A stretch of 64,000 nucleotides of DNA from Paenibacillus mucilaginosus 3016 (lineage in GTDB: Bacteria; Bacillota; Bacilli; Paenibacillales; NBRC-103111), in assembly GCF_000250655.1 (NCBI RefSeq), contig NC_016935.1:4854001-4918000 (forward strand). The letters run 5' to 3'. This document shows positions 34,921 to 44,663 of this stretch, one piece after another. Position 1 is the stretch's first letter; each line of letters opens with the position of its first letter. The position numbers were made by a program, and so were the translations under genes. Under the pieces are notes generated by a model. That model was not told the origin of the DNA and made no database searches. It was given only the letters and a program-made list of their open reading frames with translations.

Positions 34921-37196
34921 GACTCTCCCCCTCCTTCCCCAAGGACCGCAAAGTTCTGTGCGGGAACCGTGTAGTCAGCGGTCTGGTAAGGCTCCCGGTT
35001 GTAATTCACGATCAGCTTCCTGCCGTTCGCGTAGGTCGTCTCCTTCACACCGGGCGCCAGCGTCCGGTGGTTCGTGATGAACTGGTTCTGCACAGGGCCG
35101 AGCGCTTCGTTGTACCGCTTATACTGCTCGGCAGCCTCGTTCTCCCAAGCGGGGAAGTACGTGTTGTAATACCGGATGCCGTAAGCGTTCACGAAGGCCT
35201 GGGTCTGCGCCTGGGTGAATATGAACGAAGGCTCCGCCCCGTACTCGATGTCGCGGAGGAAGTCGTTCACATCCTCCTGCCGGTTGTTCACGTATTCGGA
35301 GGAATACGAGACGAGACCGTGCAGCGTGATCTGGGCGAATGGCACCGGTTCATCCGTGAAGAGATCGTAGGAGTGATCGTAGACCAGCTTCCGGATGTGG
35401 TCCAGATACGGCAGGGCATAGAAGTTGGACTGGGTTCCTTTGACGCTGCCAAGCGACTCTTTCGCCCGGCCGAGCACCCGCTCCTGCACATCCCGTGCCT
35501 CGTCCCGCGGAGCCCCGAAGCCCGTATTGTAGTCGCTGTACAGGCGCTGCCCGATCCCGTTCATGACGATGCCGCTGACCCCGAGCTCCTTATAATCCGG
35601 CAGTGTTTCCTCCAGGCTCTTCTCCGCGAACTTGTCGCTGACCGCCGGCACCCGCTCTCCGTTATACAGCAGTCCGAGCGTCAGATTGCGGCCGGCGAGG
35701 TTGACCTTGGCATGGAACCGGTCGTCGAAGCCGCCGCCTCCCGTATTGTTAGCCGCAAGCTCCGTATCGAGGTAGACCGGATACCCGTAGCCGCGTGCCT
35801 TGTCGATGAACGACTTCATCCCGGCGCTGCCGCCGATGGACGAATCCGCCGGGAGCGAACGGCCGAAGGAGCTGTACCCCCCCTTCTGCCAGCCCATGTA
35901 AGTCAAGGACATCCGGGGCACGCCCTTCTGCGTAAGCGTGTCGACCATGCGGGAGGCGTCGGAGGTGTCCGTCAGCTTGATATACCGGTCGCTGACCACG
36001 CCCTCCTCCCGGTCCCCGCCGATCAGGTCGACGTGCAGGGGAAGGTTCTTGTCTTCGTCTGCGCGGGGTTTGATTCCCTTCTCCTTCATGAGATACTCGC
36101 GGTACGTCTGCGCCATGCCGACATAGCCCGCTTTCTCCGGACCCAGGATATAGTACCTGACAACCCGGTCGCTTCCGAACAGCTCGTCGCGGTTGTAGTC
36201 GACATAGCCCCATTCGTCCGGCGAATTGCGGCTTGTGAACTGCAGGAAGCTCGCGCGGTAATTCATCTGCGCCGTTACCCAGTTGTAACCGCTGAGCACG
36301 CCGGCCGGGGCCGCTACGATATTGGCGTACTCTTCCCCTTCATGGAGCACGGCCAGGAAGCCCTTGCCGCCGGTTTTCATGCCGAAGACCGGCATGATGA
36401 TCTTGTTGCGGTTGCTGCCGAGCCCGGCAAAGGTCTGGTCCTGCCCGTAGACGCTCTCATCATAGATCTTGTTGACGTTGTTGCCGTTCTCCTTGTACCG
36501 GATCAGGGCTCCCGCGCCGTCCGGAATGAACATGTAGCCGTCCTGGCCCGCGGAATATTCCGCCCCGAAGAACGGATACAGGCGGACCCAGATCAGCCCC
36601 ATCTTCGTCTCCCGGATGCCGTCGCGCGGAATCCGGGTCTGGATATAATCTCCCTGGAGCGTCACCTCGACCGGAATGCGGAAGCCGGTAGCAGGCAGTT
36701 CGTAGACGAGAGAGAATCCGCCCGGGATCTCCTTCACTTCCTTGATCTGCCCGCCCTCTGCCGCCAGGTTCGTCTCCTTGGCCTGCACGTTGCTCTTCGA
36801 GAAGTCGACATACTGCACCATCAGAGGGGAGGCCAGATGCTTTTTCCAGTTCTCGGAGATCTTCTCCTGTGCCCAGAACTTCGGCTCGGGATAAGAACGG
36901 TGTACACTCCCCGTTCGTTTGTCCTCGATGATAAAATGCCCTGTCTTCTCGTCAAGCTTCAGCTTCAGAGCATCGGACTCGGCCATGACCTTGAAGTCCT
37001 GGTCCTCCGGAAGCCGGGCGGGCACGGCTTGCGCCGGGGCGTCTGCGTTCCCCTGCTCCGGTGCGCCCAATGCCGTACGGCTGCCTGCCTCCGGCTTGAA
37101 CTCCACGGGCACGCTGACGGCTCCATAGATCAGGGCGGCGGCGAGAAGGACCGCGATGATGATGTTTTTCTTGCCGGGACTTCGGAACCTGCTCAT
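34917..37196 (-). CDS. DUF5696 membrane-anchored glycosidase-like protein
   Basis: Protein of 759 residues, ATG 37196 behind AGGAGG, overlapping the YIP1 stop by 4 bp. One N-terminal membrane helix (KNIIIAVLLAAALIYGAVSV) anchors a large extracytoplasmic region: a beta domain (about 70-290; HFIIEDKRTGSVHRSYPEP, FIPDGAGALIRYKENG) followed by a TIM-barrel-like part (about 370-690; MSLTYMGWQKGGYSSFGRSLPADSSIGG, GYPVYLDTELAANNTG, DLFTDEPVPFAQITLHG). I recognise the DUF5696 pattern found beside sugar permeases and YIP1 genes in Paenibacillus. Catalytic residues cannot be assigned with confidence; a surface glycan hydrolase or binding role is inferred. Confidence 0.8.
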   Translation of the reverse strand: MSRFRSPGKKNIIIAVLLAAALIYGAVSVPVEFKPEAGSRTALGAPEQGNADAPAQAVPARLPEDQDFKVMAESDALKLKLDEKTGHFIIEDKRTGSVHRSYPEPKFWAQEKISENWKKHLASPLMVQYVDFSKSNVQAKETNLAAEGGQIKEVKEIPGGFSLVYELPATGFRIPVEVTLQGDYIQTRIPRDGIRETKMGLIWVRLYPFFGAEYSAGQDGYMFIPDGAGALIRYKENGNNVNKIYDESVYGQDQTFAGLGSNRNKIIMPVFGMKTGGKGFLAVLHEGEEYANIVAAPAGVLSGYNWVTAQMNYRASFLQFTSRNSPDEWGYVDYNRDELFGSDRVVRYYILGPEKAGYVGMAQTYREYLMKEKGIKPRADEDKNLPLHVDLIGGDREEGVVSDRYIKLTDTSDASRMVDTLTQKGVPRMSLTYMGWQKGGYSSFGRSLPADSSIGGSAGMKSFIDKARGYGYPVYLDTELAANNTGGGGFDDRFHAKVNLAGRNLTLGLLYNGERVPAVSDKFAEKSLEETLPDYKELGVSGIVMNGIGQRLYSDYNTGFGAPRDEARDVQERVLGRAKESLGSVKGTQSNFYALPYLDHIRKLVYDHSYDLFTDEPVPFAQITLHGLVSYSSEYVNNRQEDVNDFLRDIEYGAEPSFIFTQAQTQAFVNAYGIRYYNTYFPAWENEAAEQYKRYNEALGPVQNQFITNHRTLAPGVKETTYANGRKLIVNYNREPYQTADYTVPAQNFAVLGEGGGES

Positions 37197-39340
37197 CGGT
37201 TCACCACCTCCTGGAGCATCTCACGAATTAAGGAAAGCAGATCGCTGGTCAGACCGCCCGTGACGAACAGCAGTACGCCGATCACGAGCATGGTGCACAG
37301 CGTAAGTACAATATTGATGACGGTCTCGCCGACGCTGTAATTGTGAATGAACTGCACCTTCCAGAACAGGAGCAGGCCGGTCCACAGGGTCATGCCGGTG
37401 AGGACCATCGAGTAGACGGACTCTTCGGACAGCGTCATGCCGTTGGAGAGCAGCGCCAGCGGAACACCTACGACGATATACGGAACGAACACATAGGAGC
37501 TGCCGATGACGATGTCCCGGAAGCGGCCCTCCCCGCGGTAGATGGAGCTCACGAGATGGTTCGAGAAGACCCAGCCCGCCCATACGATGAAGGACTGCAG
37601 GAATAACGTGTACACGTCCACCATGCGCGTCATATTGAAGGCGAACCCGGTCACCGACTCTTTGAACACCAGAGCCAGATAGACGGCTGCGAGCAGGACC
37701 AAGGCGCTGGCATAGGTGCCCTTGCCTTCATACCGTACGGCCGTAAAGCCGTCGACCGGATGCTTCAGGATGTAGAAGGCATGCTTCAGGCTGCGGAGGA
37801 AGGAGCTGCGGGGCTCGCTTCTCCGGCTCCACCGGGCCCGGAAGGACATGCCTGCCGTCCACCGGCCTGCCGCCAGGAAGAGCACGCTGCCGAACACCGT
37901 CAAACTGGCAATCCAGGAGAAGTTGCTCTGGAACCAGAGCATCCGGATCTGCCAGAACGATTCGGAGTAGCCTTCGCGGTCACCGGCTTCCTTGAACAGC
38001 GCCTGCGCCTTCGGGTAGTCCTCCTTGTGGAAGGCGGCCTTGGCGAGACCCAGGATTGCGGGGGTGAACTGGGCATTCATCCGCAGCACATCCCCCCACG
38101 GCTTCTCGCTGCCGTTGTAGTTCCCCGCCAGCGTCAGCTGGTTGGCCTCGTCGACCTTCTGGCCGAACTCCGAGAGGCGGAATACCTGGACGATATTCTC
38201 CTGATCGTCCAGAACGAACAGCTCGCTGCGCGAGTTGATATCCAGCGCCGCCGGGCTCTTCAGAAGCCCGACCTGCGAAGAGCCTGCGGCGGACGGGCCG
38301 CCCCAGAAGTACAGCAGGTTCCCTGCATAGTCGTAATGCGAGATATACTTGAACTGCTGGTCGACCACGACCATGTTCCCGCTGCGGTCCACCGCCACGT
38401 CGATCAGCTGAGGGGTCGGCGCCCCCTGCGCCGTTGTGGAGGCAGCCGCCGCCGCGGCCGCCGCAGCATCGCCCGGACGGGATTCGCCGAAGGATTTGAC
38501 CGAGCTGCGCAGCAGATTGGCTCCCTTCGTGTTCAGCTTCTTGAGCTGATCGCTCTTGGTCATCCCCCCGGTGACGGTGTAGATATAGCCGTTCTGATCC
38601 GTGGCCACGCTGTTGATCGTCTCCGGCTTTTTGGCGACCTCGTTCGCGTACATCTGCTTCGTGTACAGCATCCGCTTCAGTGCGTCAAGCGGGGACAAGG
38701 CCGTGCGGTTGGCGCCGAAGAAGCCCTGGAACTTGCCCCGGGGATCCAGCAGCACCAATCCTTCATATCCTCCGTGCACCGCGATATACAGGAATCCGCG
38801 CTCATCGACCATGACCTTCGCCGGGTCATAGGTGAACGTCTCCGAGATATATCGGGAATCCGGACGTCCGAATTCCTGCTGCAGCTTTCCGTCCGGGCCC
38901 AGCTTGACGACCCGTTTGTTCCCCGTATCCGCGATGTAGATCTCGCCCTTGCTTGTCACGAAGACCCCTTCAGGCTTCTGCAGCGGGCTCTCCGGCAGGG
39001 TCAGGTAGCGGATCAGCTTCCCCTGCTCCGTCATGTGAACGATCCGGTTGTTCCCCGTATCGGCTATGTAGACCTCGTTGTTCGCATCGATAAAAATATC
39101 CTTCGGATTCCGCATCGGTGAAGGGATTCGTGCCGTGCTGCCATTGCCCTCCGGCGCCGTCAGGTCGCCCCCGAGGACGCCCATCGGATAATAAGCCGGC
39201 TGAAGCCAGATCAGATTGCCGTAGCTGTCTTTCGTAAACGTGGGATACTTCACTTCGGCCTGTGCGGCCCCCGGCATCAGCGCGGTGCACAGGATGATCA
39301 GGGCCGCAATGAGCCTCCGCCAGCTGCCAGTATTTCTCAT
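37193..39340 (-). CDS. YIP1-family membrane protein with NHL-repeat ectodomain
   Basis: Protein of 715 residues from ATG 39340 behind AAAGGGAGG. A signal peptide (IAALIILCTALMPGAAQA) leads to an NHL beta-propeller (about 60-420; NPKDIFIDANNEVYIADTGNNRIVHM, KPEGVFVTSKGEIYIADTGNKRVVKL). It is interrupted by a poly-Ala tract (about 292-300) and followed by a short helical repeat. The C-terminal 250 residues contain five or six helices of the Yip1 type. The topology suggests an outside propeller on a membrane base. It sits between the glycosidases and the DUF5696 gene, in the arrangement typical of Paenibacillus importer loci, so a sensing or scaffolding role in glycan capture is inferred. Confidence 0.82.
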   Translation of the reverse strand: MRNTGSWRRLIAALIILCTALMPGAAQAEVKYPTFTKDSYGNLIWLQPAYYPMGVLGGDLTAPEGNGSTARIPSPMRNPKDIFIDANNEVYIADTGNNRIVHMTEQGKLIRYLTLPESPLQKPEGVFVTSKGEIYIADTGNKRVVKLGPDGKLQQEFGRPDSRYISETFTYDPAKVMVDERGFLYIAVHGGYEGLVLLDPRGKFQGFFGANRTALSPLDALKRMLYTKQMYANEVAKKPETINSVATDQNGYIYTVTGGMTKSDQLKKLNTKGANLLRSSVKSFGESRPGDAAAAAAAAASTTAQGAPTPQLIDVAVDRSGNMVVVDQQFKYISHYDYAGNLLYFWGGPSAAGSSQVGLLKSPAALDINSRSELFVLDDQENIVQVFRLSEFGQKVDEANQLTLAGNYNGSEKPWGDVLRMNAQFTPAILGLAKAAFHKEDYPKAQALFKEAGDREGYSESFWQIRMLWFQSNFSWIASLTVFGSVLFLAAGRWTAGMSFRARWSRRSEPRSSFLRSLKHAFYILKHPVDGFTAVRYEGKGTYASALVLLAAVYLALVFKESVTGFAFNMTRMVDVYTLFLQSFIVWAGWVFSNHLVSSIYRGEGRFRDIVIGSSYVFVPYIVVGVPLALLSNGMTLSEESVYSMVLTGMTLWTGLLLFWKVQFIHNYSVGETVINIVLTLCTMLVIGVLLFVTGGLTSDLLSLIREMLQEVVNR

Positions 39341-39342
39341 GC

Positions 39343-42300
39343 TTAACCTCCCTTTCCTCCCTGCTCCTGTACGCGGTACAGCCTGATTCCGCCGAATAAG
39401 CCGTAGGGCCGCAGCCGGTAAGCCGGGCTGTAATCGCCGCCTTCCTTCCGGAAGGACGACCAGCTGGTAATGGACGGATCCCCTGAGGTGTGGTGGAACG
39501 GGCCGAGCAGATTGCGCGGGCTTCCCATGACCTCCACCTCGATGAGATTCTCTCCTTGCCGCAGGCGTCCGCTGATGTCGAGCCGGTTAGCGGCCCTCCA
39601 TGGCACGTGGCCCGCGGTTTCTCTATTGATCCGGACCTCTGCCGTGACGGCCTGGAAGCTGCCGAGCTCGAGCCATGCCGGTCCGCCCGGAGTAAGGCCT
39701 CCATCCACCGTGAACCGGTAAACCATGCTTCCGGCATAATGCGGGTAGCCCTGCAGGCACCAGTCGCCGAGCTGCAGCTTCTCCGGTTCGCGGGTGATCC
39801 TCCTGCCCTCATCCACGCCGAAATCTCCGGTAAGATAGAGGTCCTCGACCTCCATCCGCTGATGATACCGGCACGAGAGGATCAGTTCATTGCGGCCTGA
39901 CCGCAGCCCGCTGAGGGGCACGCGGTCGAACGAGCGGTCCAGGAACCAGCCGTCCGGCACCGCAGGAACCGGGTTTCCATTCAGCCGGAGCTCATACTCC
40001 CCGGCGGATTCCACCACCAGGTGGATCTCTCCTTCCGGAACGTCCGTCACTTCAAAGTCAAACCGGAACGCGGCCGGCGTGCCGTCTCCCGGGTGGGGTT
40101 CATGCACCCACCGGTATCTCTGCTCGAGCCCGTTGCCGTATACCTGCCTCATGCCGAGAGCTTCGCGGACCGCCCGCTGGGCCTGCCATACGTCCATCTC
40201 CCCGGACCATTCCCCGTCTCTTAGGCGGTAGGAGCAGCGGTCCAGCGTGAGCGCATTGGGCGCCGTGCGTGTGAAGCCGGCGGGTTCCTGGAGGAGCTCC
40301 ATGCGGATGGTGCCCGGATCCTCGAGGAGCAAAAGGGCTTCGGATGCCGGCGAGGCATTCAGGCCGGTTTCCGGTGCCCGGTCCGTATGCAGCACGTACA
40401 GCTTGGAATCGGCCGGACCGAAGCTCGCGTCGAATTCCAGCAGCCCCTCTTGGCTGCGCCGGACGGGAAGAACCGTCACCTCGCCTGTAAGCGCATTCCA
40501 CTCTTCGAGCAGGCCCGCTCCCTCCAGCATGATCGTGACTTGCTGTTCCCCGTCCCTGTCGTTGTTGACGATGAACAGCACCCGGCGGTTATCCGCTTCC
40601 TGCAGCATATACAGCATCTTGTCGGCTTCCGCGGGTTCCGTATGCTGCGGCGTCTGTTGCCGAATGCTGACGCGTCGGGGCAAGAAGGATTCAAGTGCGG
40701 CTGCGGCCGCCGCACCATCCGGAACCACCGTTAGGCCCGGGTGGCCGTACAGCCGGGACAGCTCAGGTGCGGGACGTCCTTCCAGCAGCTCCGCCGGAGG
40801 CCCCACTGCGACCACCCTGCCGCCGGCTTCAAGGAAGCCGGTCAGCAGAAGGAACGTGCTGCGCAGCATCGTACGGATCTCCGGCAGCACCACTGCCCGG
40901 TATTCCGCCCGGCCTGCCGCCAGCCTTGCCGTCTGCTCCGTCTGCCGGACACTGCCGATCTCCGACAGGATGATCTCGTCTCCCAGATCGAAGTCGTAAT
41001 GGGCGCCGAGCAGCCCGCGGAGGAAGGCATTGAATTCGTGCCCGTACCGGTTGGCGGCGGACACGTCCCTGTCTTTGCCCCGAGCCGGGAATCCGTAGGG
41101 CCCGGTGCCGACCATGCTCCACGCGGTGGTCGACGGATGAAGAACCAGGACGTCGCGGACCGGGCGTCCTTCGGTCAGGACCGCCGAGAGCCTCGCGTAA
41201 TAATCCTCGATCACCCGGCTGTACTTCCACCAGCTCGTATTGTAGTGGAAGACGGGCGGATAATCGCGCTTGCGGCAGCCCTTGATCGAATACAGGGCGA
41301 GATGCTGCGAGCGCAGATTCACGCCAAGCACGTACTGAAAGTCGCCGACCCACCGCTGTCCCTCGAAGGTAAAGCCCCAGCCCGTGCAGCCGTAGGTCTC
41401 GCTGAGCACCACCTTGCGTCCGTATTGATGGGCGACGGAGGTGCACTGCTTGACGGTAATCGTCTCGTTCGTCTGTTCCCCAAGCATATCGATGCCGGGC
41501 ACATGCTGGTATCGGTAGTTCGGCATGACCGCCCCGCATACCCGGGTGGCCGTGCCGAGGTTGTTCTCCCACAGGTAATGCCCGGTAAAAGCGAGACCGC
41601 GGCTGCCGCACCACTCCCCGATCTGCCCGGAGTAAGCTTCGCTGAACCGCTCCGTCACCGTGCGCCAGTAGTCGTGGCGGGCCTGCGGAGACAGGCTTCC
41701 GTCGAAGAACAGGTAAGGGGCGGTATCCAGCACGTCACTGCCCCGCCGTTCCCGGTAGAATGCCGGGAACGACCCGCTCCACGGCAGCCAGCCGCGGCCT
41801 GCGGTGAACCGGCAGTGCCGGTCGTGGATGCTCGGTTCGTCGGTGAACACGCCGCGCACGGCACTTCCGAAGCTGCCCCCGACTTCCCGCTCGTAGGCCT
41901 CGTAGGTGAGCTCAATGAACGTGCGCACCGTATCGGGATTGAGGTTATCCGGCGGAGCCTCTCCGTTGAACCATTCGCTCCGCTCGGATACTTCCACGCG
42001 GAAGAGCAGATATACGGTTTCATGGTCTTGGTCCTGTTCCTGCTGCGGCTCCAGGATCGGAGGCAGCAAGGTGTTCTCCGCTGCCGCTGCTGCTTCCATC
42101 CGGCTGCCGAACATCACCTGCAGATCCAACCGAGTGCAGCTCAGCAGGCTCCGCTCTGCAATCACCGCCCGGAAGAGCGCCACGGGAGCGCCGTCAGCCA
42201 GCCTCTCAGCCAAGCGGCCCGAGCCTTCCTTCTCCGCCGGGACGACCTCGAGCGTCAGTCCCTTCGCCCGATAATCATCCCCGCCCCTGGCCTGCACGAG

Positions 42301-42600
42301 TCCGCCGGCGAAACCCGAGGGCCAGCGGTCCTCGTCATAGAGCCACGCCTGCATGCCTTGCGCTTCCGCCTCTTCGACGGCCGCCCGGACCAGCTTCATC
42401 CACTCCGTGCCCATGTACTCGGTCTCCAGCCCGTCGCGGGAGTGGATGAAGAAGCCGCCCATGCCGCCTTCCTTCATCTCCCCGATCTGCCGGAGCACCT
42501 CTTCCTCCCGCAGCGCATCATTCCAGGCCCAGAACGGAGCTGCACGGTATTCGGCCGGCGGATCATCGAACCGTCCGCGCAGGGTTTGCGTGCTGCTCAT
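39343..42600 (-). CDS. Large glycoside hydrolase, GH106 alpha-L-rhamnosidase-like
   Basis: Protein of 1085 residues, ATG 42600, overlapping the GH42 stop by 4 bp. No signal peptide, so cytoplasmic. The N-terminal barrel has PFWAWNDALREEEVLRQIGEM, GGFFIHSRDGLETEYMGTEWM and WLYDEDRWPSGFAGG, then GVFTDEPSIHDR and VLSETYGCTGWGFTFEGQ with candidate catalytic carboxylates, and SQHLALYSIKGCRKRDYPP. A GH2-like jelly-roll (about 850-1080; LNGNPVPAVPDGWFLDRSFDRVPL) closes the protein. This layout is that of GH106-related enzymes acting on rhamnose-containing pectin side chains. Family assignment is by motif only, and other retaining or inverting barrels are possible. Confidence 0.78.
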   Translation of the reverse strand: MSSTQTLRGRFDDPPAEYRAAPFWAWNDALREEEVLRQIGEMKEGGMGGFFIHSRDGLETEYMGTEWMKLVRAAVEEAEAQGMQAWLYDEDRWPSGFAGGLVQARGGDDYRAKGLTLEVVPAEKEGSGRLAERLADGAPVALFRAVIAERSLLSCTRLDLQVMFGSRMEAAAAAENTLLPPILEPQQEQDQDHETVYLLFRVEVSERSEWFNGEAPPDNLNPDTVRTFIELTYEAYEREVGGSFGSAVRGVFTDEPSIHDRHCRFTAGRGWLPWSGSFPAFYRERRGSDVLDTAPYLFFDGSLSPQARHDYWRTVTERFSEAYSGQIGEWCGSRGLAFTGHYLWENNLGTATRVCGAVMPNYRYQHVPGIDMLGEQTNETITVKQCTSVAHQYGRKVVLSETYGCTGWGFTFEGQRWVGDFQYVLGVNLRSQHLALYSIKGCRKRDYPPVFHYNTSWWKYSRVIEDYYARLSAVLTEGRPVRDVLVLHPSTTAWSMVGTGPYGFPARGKDRDVSAANRYGHEFNAFLRGLLGAHYDFDLGDEIILSEIGSVRQTEQTARLAAGRAEYRAVVLPEIRTMLRSTFLLLTGFLEAGGRVVAVGPPAELLEGRPAPELSRLYGHPGLTVVPDGAAAAAALESFLPRRVSIRQQTPQHTEPAEADKMLYMLQEADNRRVLFIVNNDRDGEQQVTIMLEGAGLLEEWNALTGEVTVLPVRRSQEGLLEFDASFGPADSKLYVLHTDRAPETGLNASPASEALLLLEDPGTIRMELLQEPAGFTRTAPNALTLDRCSYRLRDGEWSGEMDVWQAQRAVREALGMRQVYGNGLEQRYRWVHEPHPGDGTPAAFRFDFEVTDVPEGEIHLVVESAGEYELRLNGNPVPAVPDGWFLDRSFDRVPLSGLRSGRNELILSCRYHQRMEVEDLYLTGDFGVDEGRRITREPEKLQLGDWCLQGYPHYAGSMVYRFTVDGGLTPGGPAWLELGSFQAVTAEVRINRETAGHVPWRAANRLDISGRLRQGENLIEVEVMGSPRNLLGPFHHTSGDPSITSWSSFRKEGGDYSPAYRLRPYGLFGGIRLYRVQEQGGKGG

Positions 42601-44663
42601 GAGCCGTCACCTCCTTCTTCCGCGCCCAGAATGAGGACGCCCTGGGCCGGCAGGACTGCGGTGCCGCTGATCCGGGCTCCGCTCAGCAGATCCTGCTGCA
42701 CTGCGCTTCCCAGATGAACCTCCCGGGGTTCATCGTTGTGATTGAGCAGGAAGGTGTACGCTTTCCCGTCCCGCTCCCTGCGGGTCACCTCCACACCGGT
42801 CACCCCATCATAGATCGGGCGGATCCCCTTCCCTTCGCAGAGATGGCGCAGCCATTCCCGCATGAAGGCGGGGTCCGGGCGGGTCGCCGTATACCACGCT
42901 TCACCCCGGCCGAACCGGTGCCGCGTCAGCGCGGGCGCATCCCGGTAATACCGGTCCGTGAAGACGCCCACCGTCTCCGCACCTTCCGGATGGACCACCT
43001 CGCAGACGAGGCCGCAGGCATGCTCATCTCCCTTCGGCATCCCGCCGATGTCCTGCAGCAGCCGCAGTCCGTTGCGCTGGTCCGGGAACAGGGCGTCGAT
43101 CTCCTCGACCCACAGGCCGAGCAGCCGCCGCAGCTTCCCGGGATACCCGCCGGGCACCACCCGGTCATGCTCATCGGCAATGCCGCTGTAGAACGAAACG
43201 GCCAGGGTGCCGCCATTCCCCACGTAAGCCTCGAGCTTTTCCGCGATTCCCGGCTTCACCATGTAGAGCAGCGGGGCCAGCACCAGGTCGTACCGCTCGT
43301 AATCGCCGTCCGGCGGGATCAGATCCACCCCGATGCCGCTGCTGAAGAGCGCGTCATAATAGTGCTGGATAACCTCCACATATTTGAGATATGCGGACGG
43401 TCCGCCGCCCATCTCGACGGCCCACCAGTTGTCCCAGTCGAAGATCAGGGCCACCCGGTTCTCGGTGCGGGCTCCAGGCAGCCGGCCGCCGAGCCGGTGA
43501 AGCTCCTCACCCAGCTGCGTACATTCGCGGAACACGCGGGTGTTCCCGTGCCCGCAGTGGTCAATGACCGCGCCGTGGAACTTCTCGTAAGCGCCCAGTG
43601 AGCGGCGCAGCTGGAAGAACATGACCGAATCCGCCCCGCGGGCCACCGCCTGCCAGCTCCGCAGCCGCATGACGCCCGGCGGCTTGGCCGGGTTCACCGT
43701 CTTCCAGTTGATGACGCTCGGGGTCGATTCCATCAGGAGGAAGGGCTCTCCGCCTTTTAACCCCCTCATCAGATCGTACCGGAGCGCCATGACGCTGGCC
43801 GGCGTGCTGTTCTCCGGATACATATCCAGGGCGATGACGTCCAGATGGGGAGCCCACCGGAAGTAATCCAGCGGCTTGTACGTGCCGTTCCCCTGGAAGT
43901 TGGTGGTCACAACCGCATCCGGGATGATGCTCTTGATCGCCCGGGCTTCCAGCAGATAACACTCCAGCCAGCTGTCCGAGTTGAACCGGTAATAATCCAG
44001 CGTCATCCCCTGGAAGGCGGTCTGGTCGGAGTTGCCTCCCTGCATCCCCTCGCTCAGCCCGCTCGGAAGCACGATGTCCTCCCAATCGTAATAGGTATGC
44101 CCCCAGAAGCGGGTGTACCAGGCGCTGTTCAGGGCGTCGAGCGTACCGTACCGCTGCTTCAGCCACTCCCGGAACGCCGCCTCGCAGTTCGCACAGTAGC
44201 AGCGGATGCCGATCTCGTTGTTCACGTGCCACAGCGATACCGCCGGGTGATCCCGGTACCGCTCCGCCAGGCGCCTCGCCATCTCGGGCCCGAACCGCCG
44301 GAACGCGGGGCTGTGCGGGCAGGAGTTGTGACGCCGCCCGAACTTCCGCTTCTTGCCGTCGTAGGTAACGGCCAGAATGTCGGGGTACTTGCGGGCCATC
44401 CATGCGGGATGGGCTGCTGTTCCGGTGCCCAGGCAGGCTTCAACGCCGCTGGCATGGAGCAGGTCCAGCACCTCGTCCAGCCATTCGAACCGGTACGTGT
44501 CTTCATCGGGCTGGTTCAGCGCCCAGGAGAACACGTTGACCGTCGCGATATCGATGCCCGCCTCGCCGAACAGCTTCATATCCTCGTCCCAGATCTCTCT
44601 CGGAAACTGCTCCGGATTGTAGTCGCCGCCATAACGGATTTTGCCGAACCGCACTGCCGTCAT
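42597..44663 (-). CDS. Beta-galactosidase, GH42
   Basis: Protein of 688 residues; ATG 44663 has GAGGAGGGCGG upstream and overlaps the preceding stop by 4 bp. GH42 hallmarks: YGGDYNPEQFP at the N-terminus, LGTGTAAHPAWM, SLWHVNNEIG with the acid/base Glu (about 148), the zinc-cluster CYCANC (about 153-158), and LLMESTPSVINW with the nucleophile Glu (about 307). Domain B (trimerisation, amidotransferase-like, about 395-620) and a C-terminal beta domain follow. No signal peptide: it acts on imported galactose-containing oligosaccharides such as galactan or arabinogalactan fragments. Confidence 0.95.
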   Translation of the reverse strand: MTAVRFGKIRYGGDYNPEQFPREIWDEDMKLFGEAGIDIATVNVFSWALNQPDEDTYRFEWLDEVLDLLHASGVEACLGTGTAAHPAWMARKYPDILAVTYDGKKRKFGRRHNSCPHSPAFRRFGPEMARRLAERYRDHPAVSLWHVNNEIGIRCYCANCEAAFREWLKQRYGTLDALNSAWYTRFWGHTYYDWEDIVLPSGLSEGMQGGNSDQTAFQGMTLDYYRFNSDSWLECYLLEARAIKSIIPDAVVTTNFQGNGTYKPLDYFRWAPHLDVIALDMYPENSTPASVMALRYDLMRGLKGGEPFLLMESTPSVINWKTVNPAKPPGVMRLRSWQAVARGADSVMFFQLRRSLGAYEKFHGAVIDHCGHGNTRVFRECTQLGEELHRLGGRLPGARTENRVALIFDWDNWWAVEMGGGPSAYLKYVEVIQHYYDALFSSGIGVDLIPPDGDYERYDLVLAPLLYMVKPGIAEKLEAYVGNGGTLAVSFYSGIADEHDRVVPGGYPGKLRRLLGLWVEEIDALFPDQRNGLRLLQDIGGMPKGDEHACGLVCEVVHPEGAETVGVFTDRYYRDAPALTRHRFGRGEAWYTATRPDPAFMREWLRHLCEGKGIRPIYDGVTGVEVTRRERDGKAYTFLLNHNDEPREVHLGSAVQQDLLSGARISGTAVLPAQGVLILGAEEGGDGS

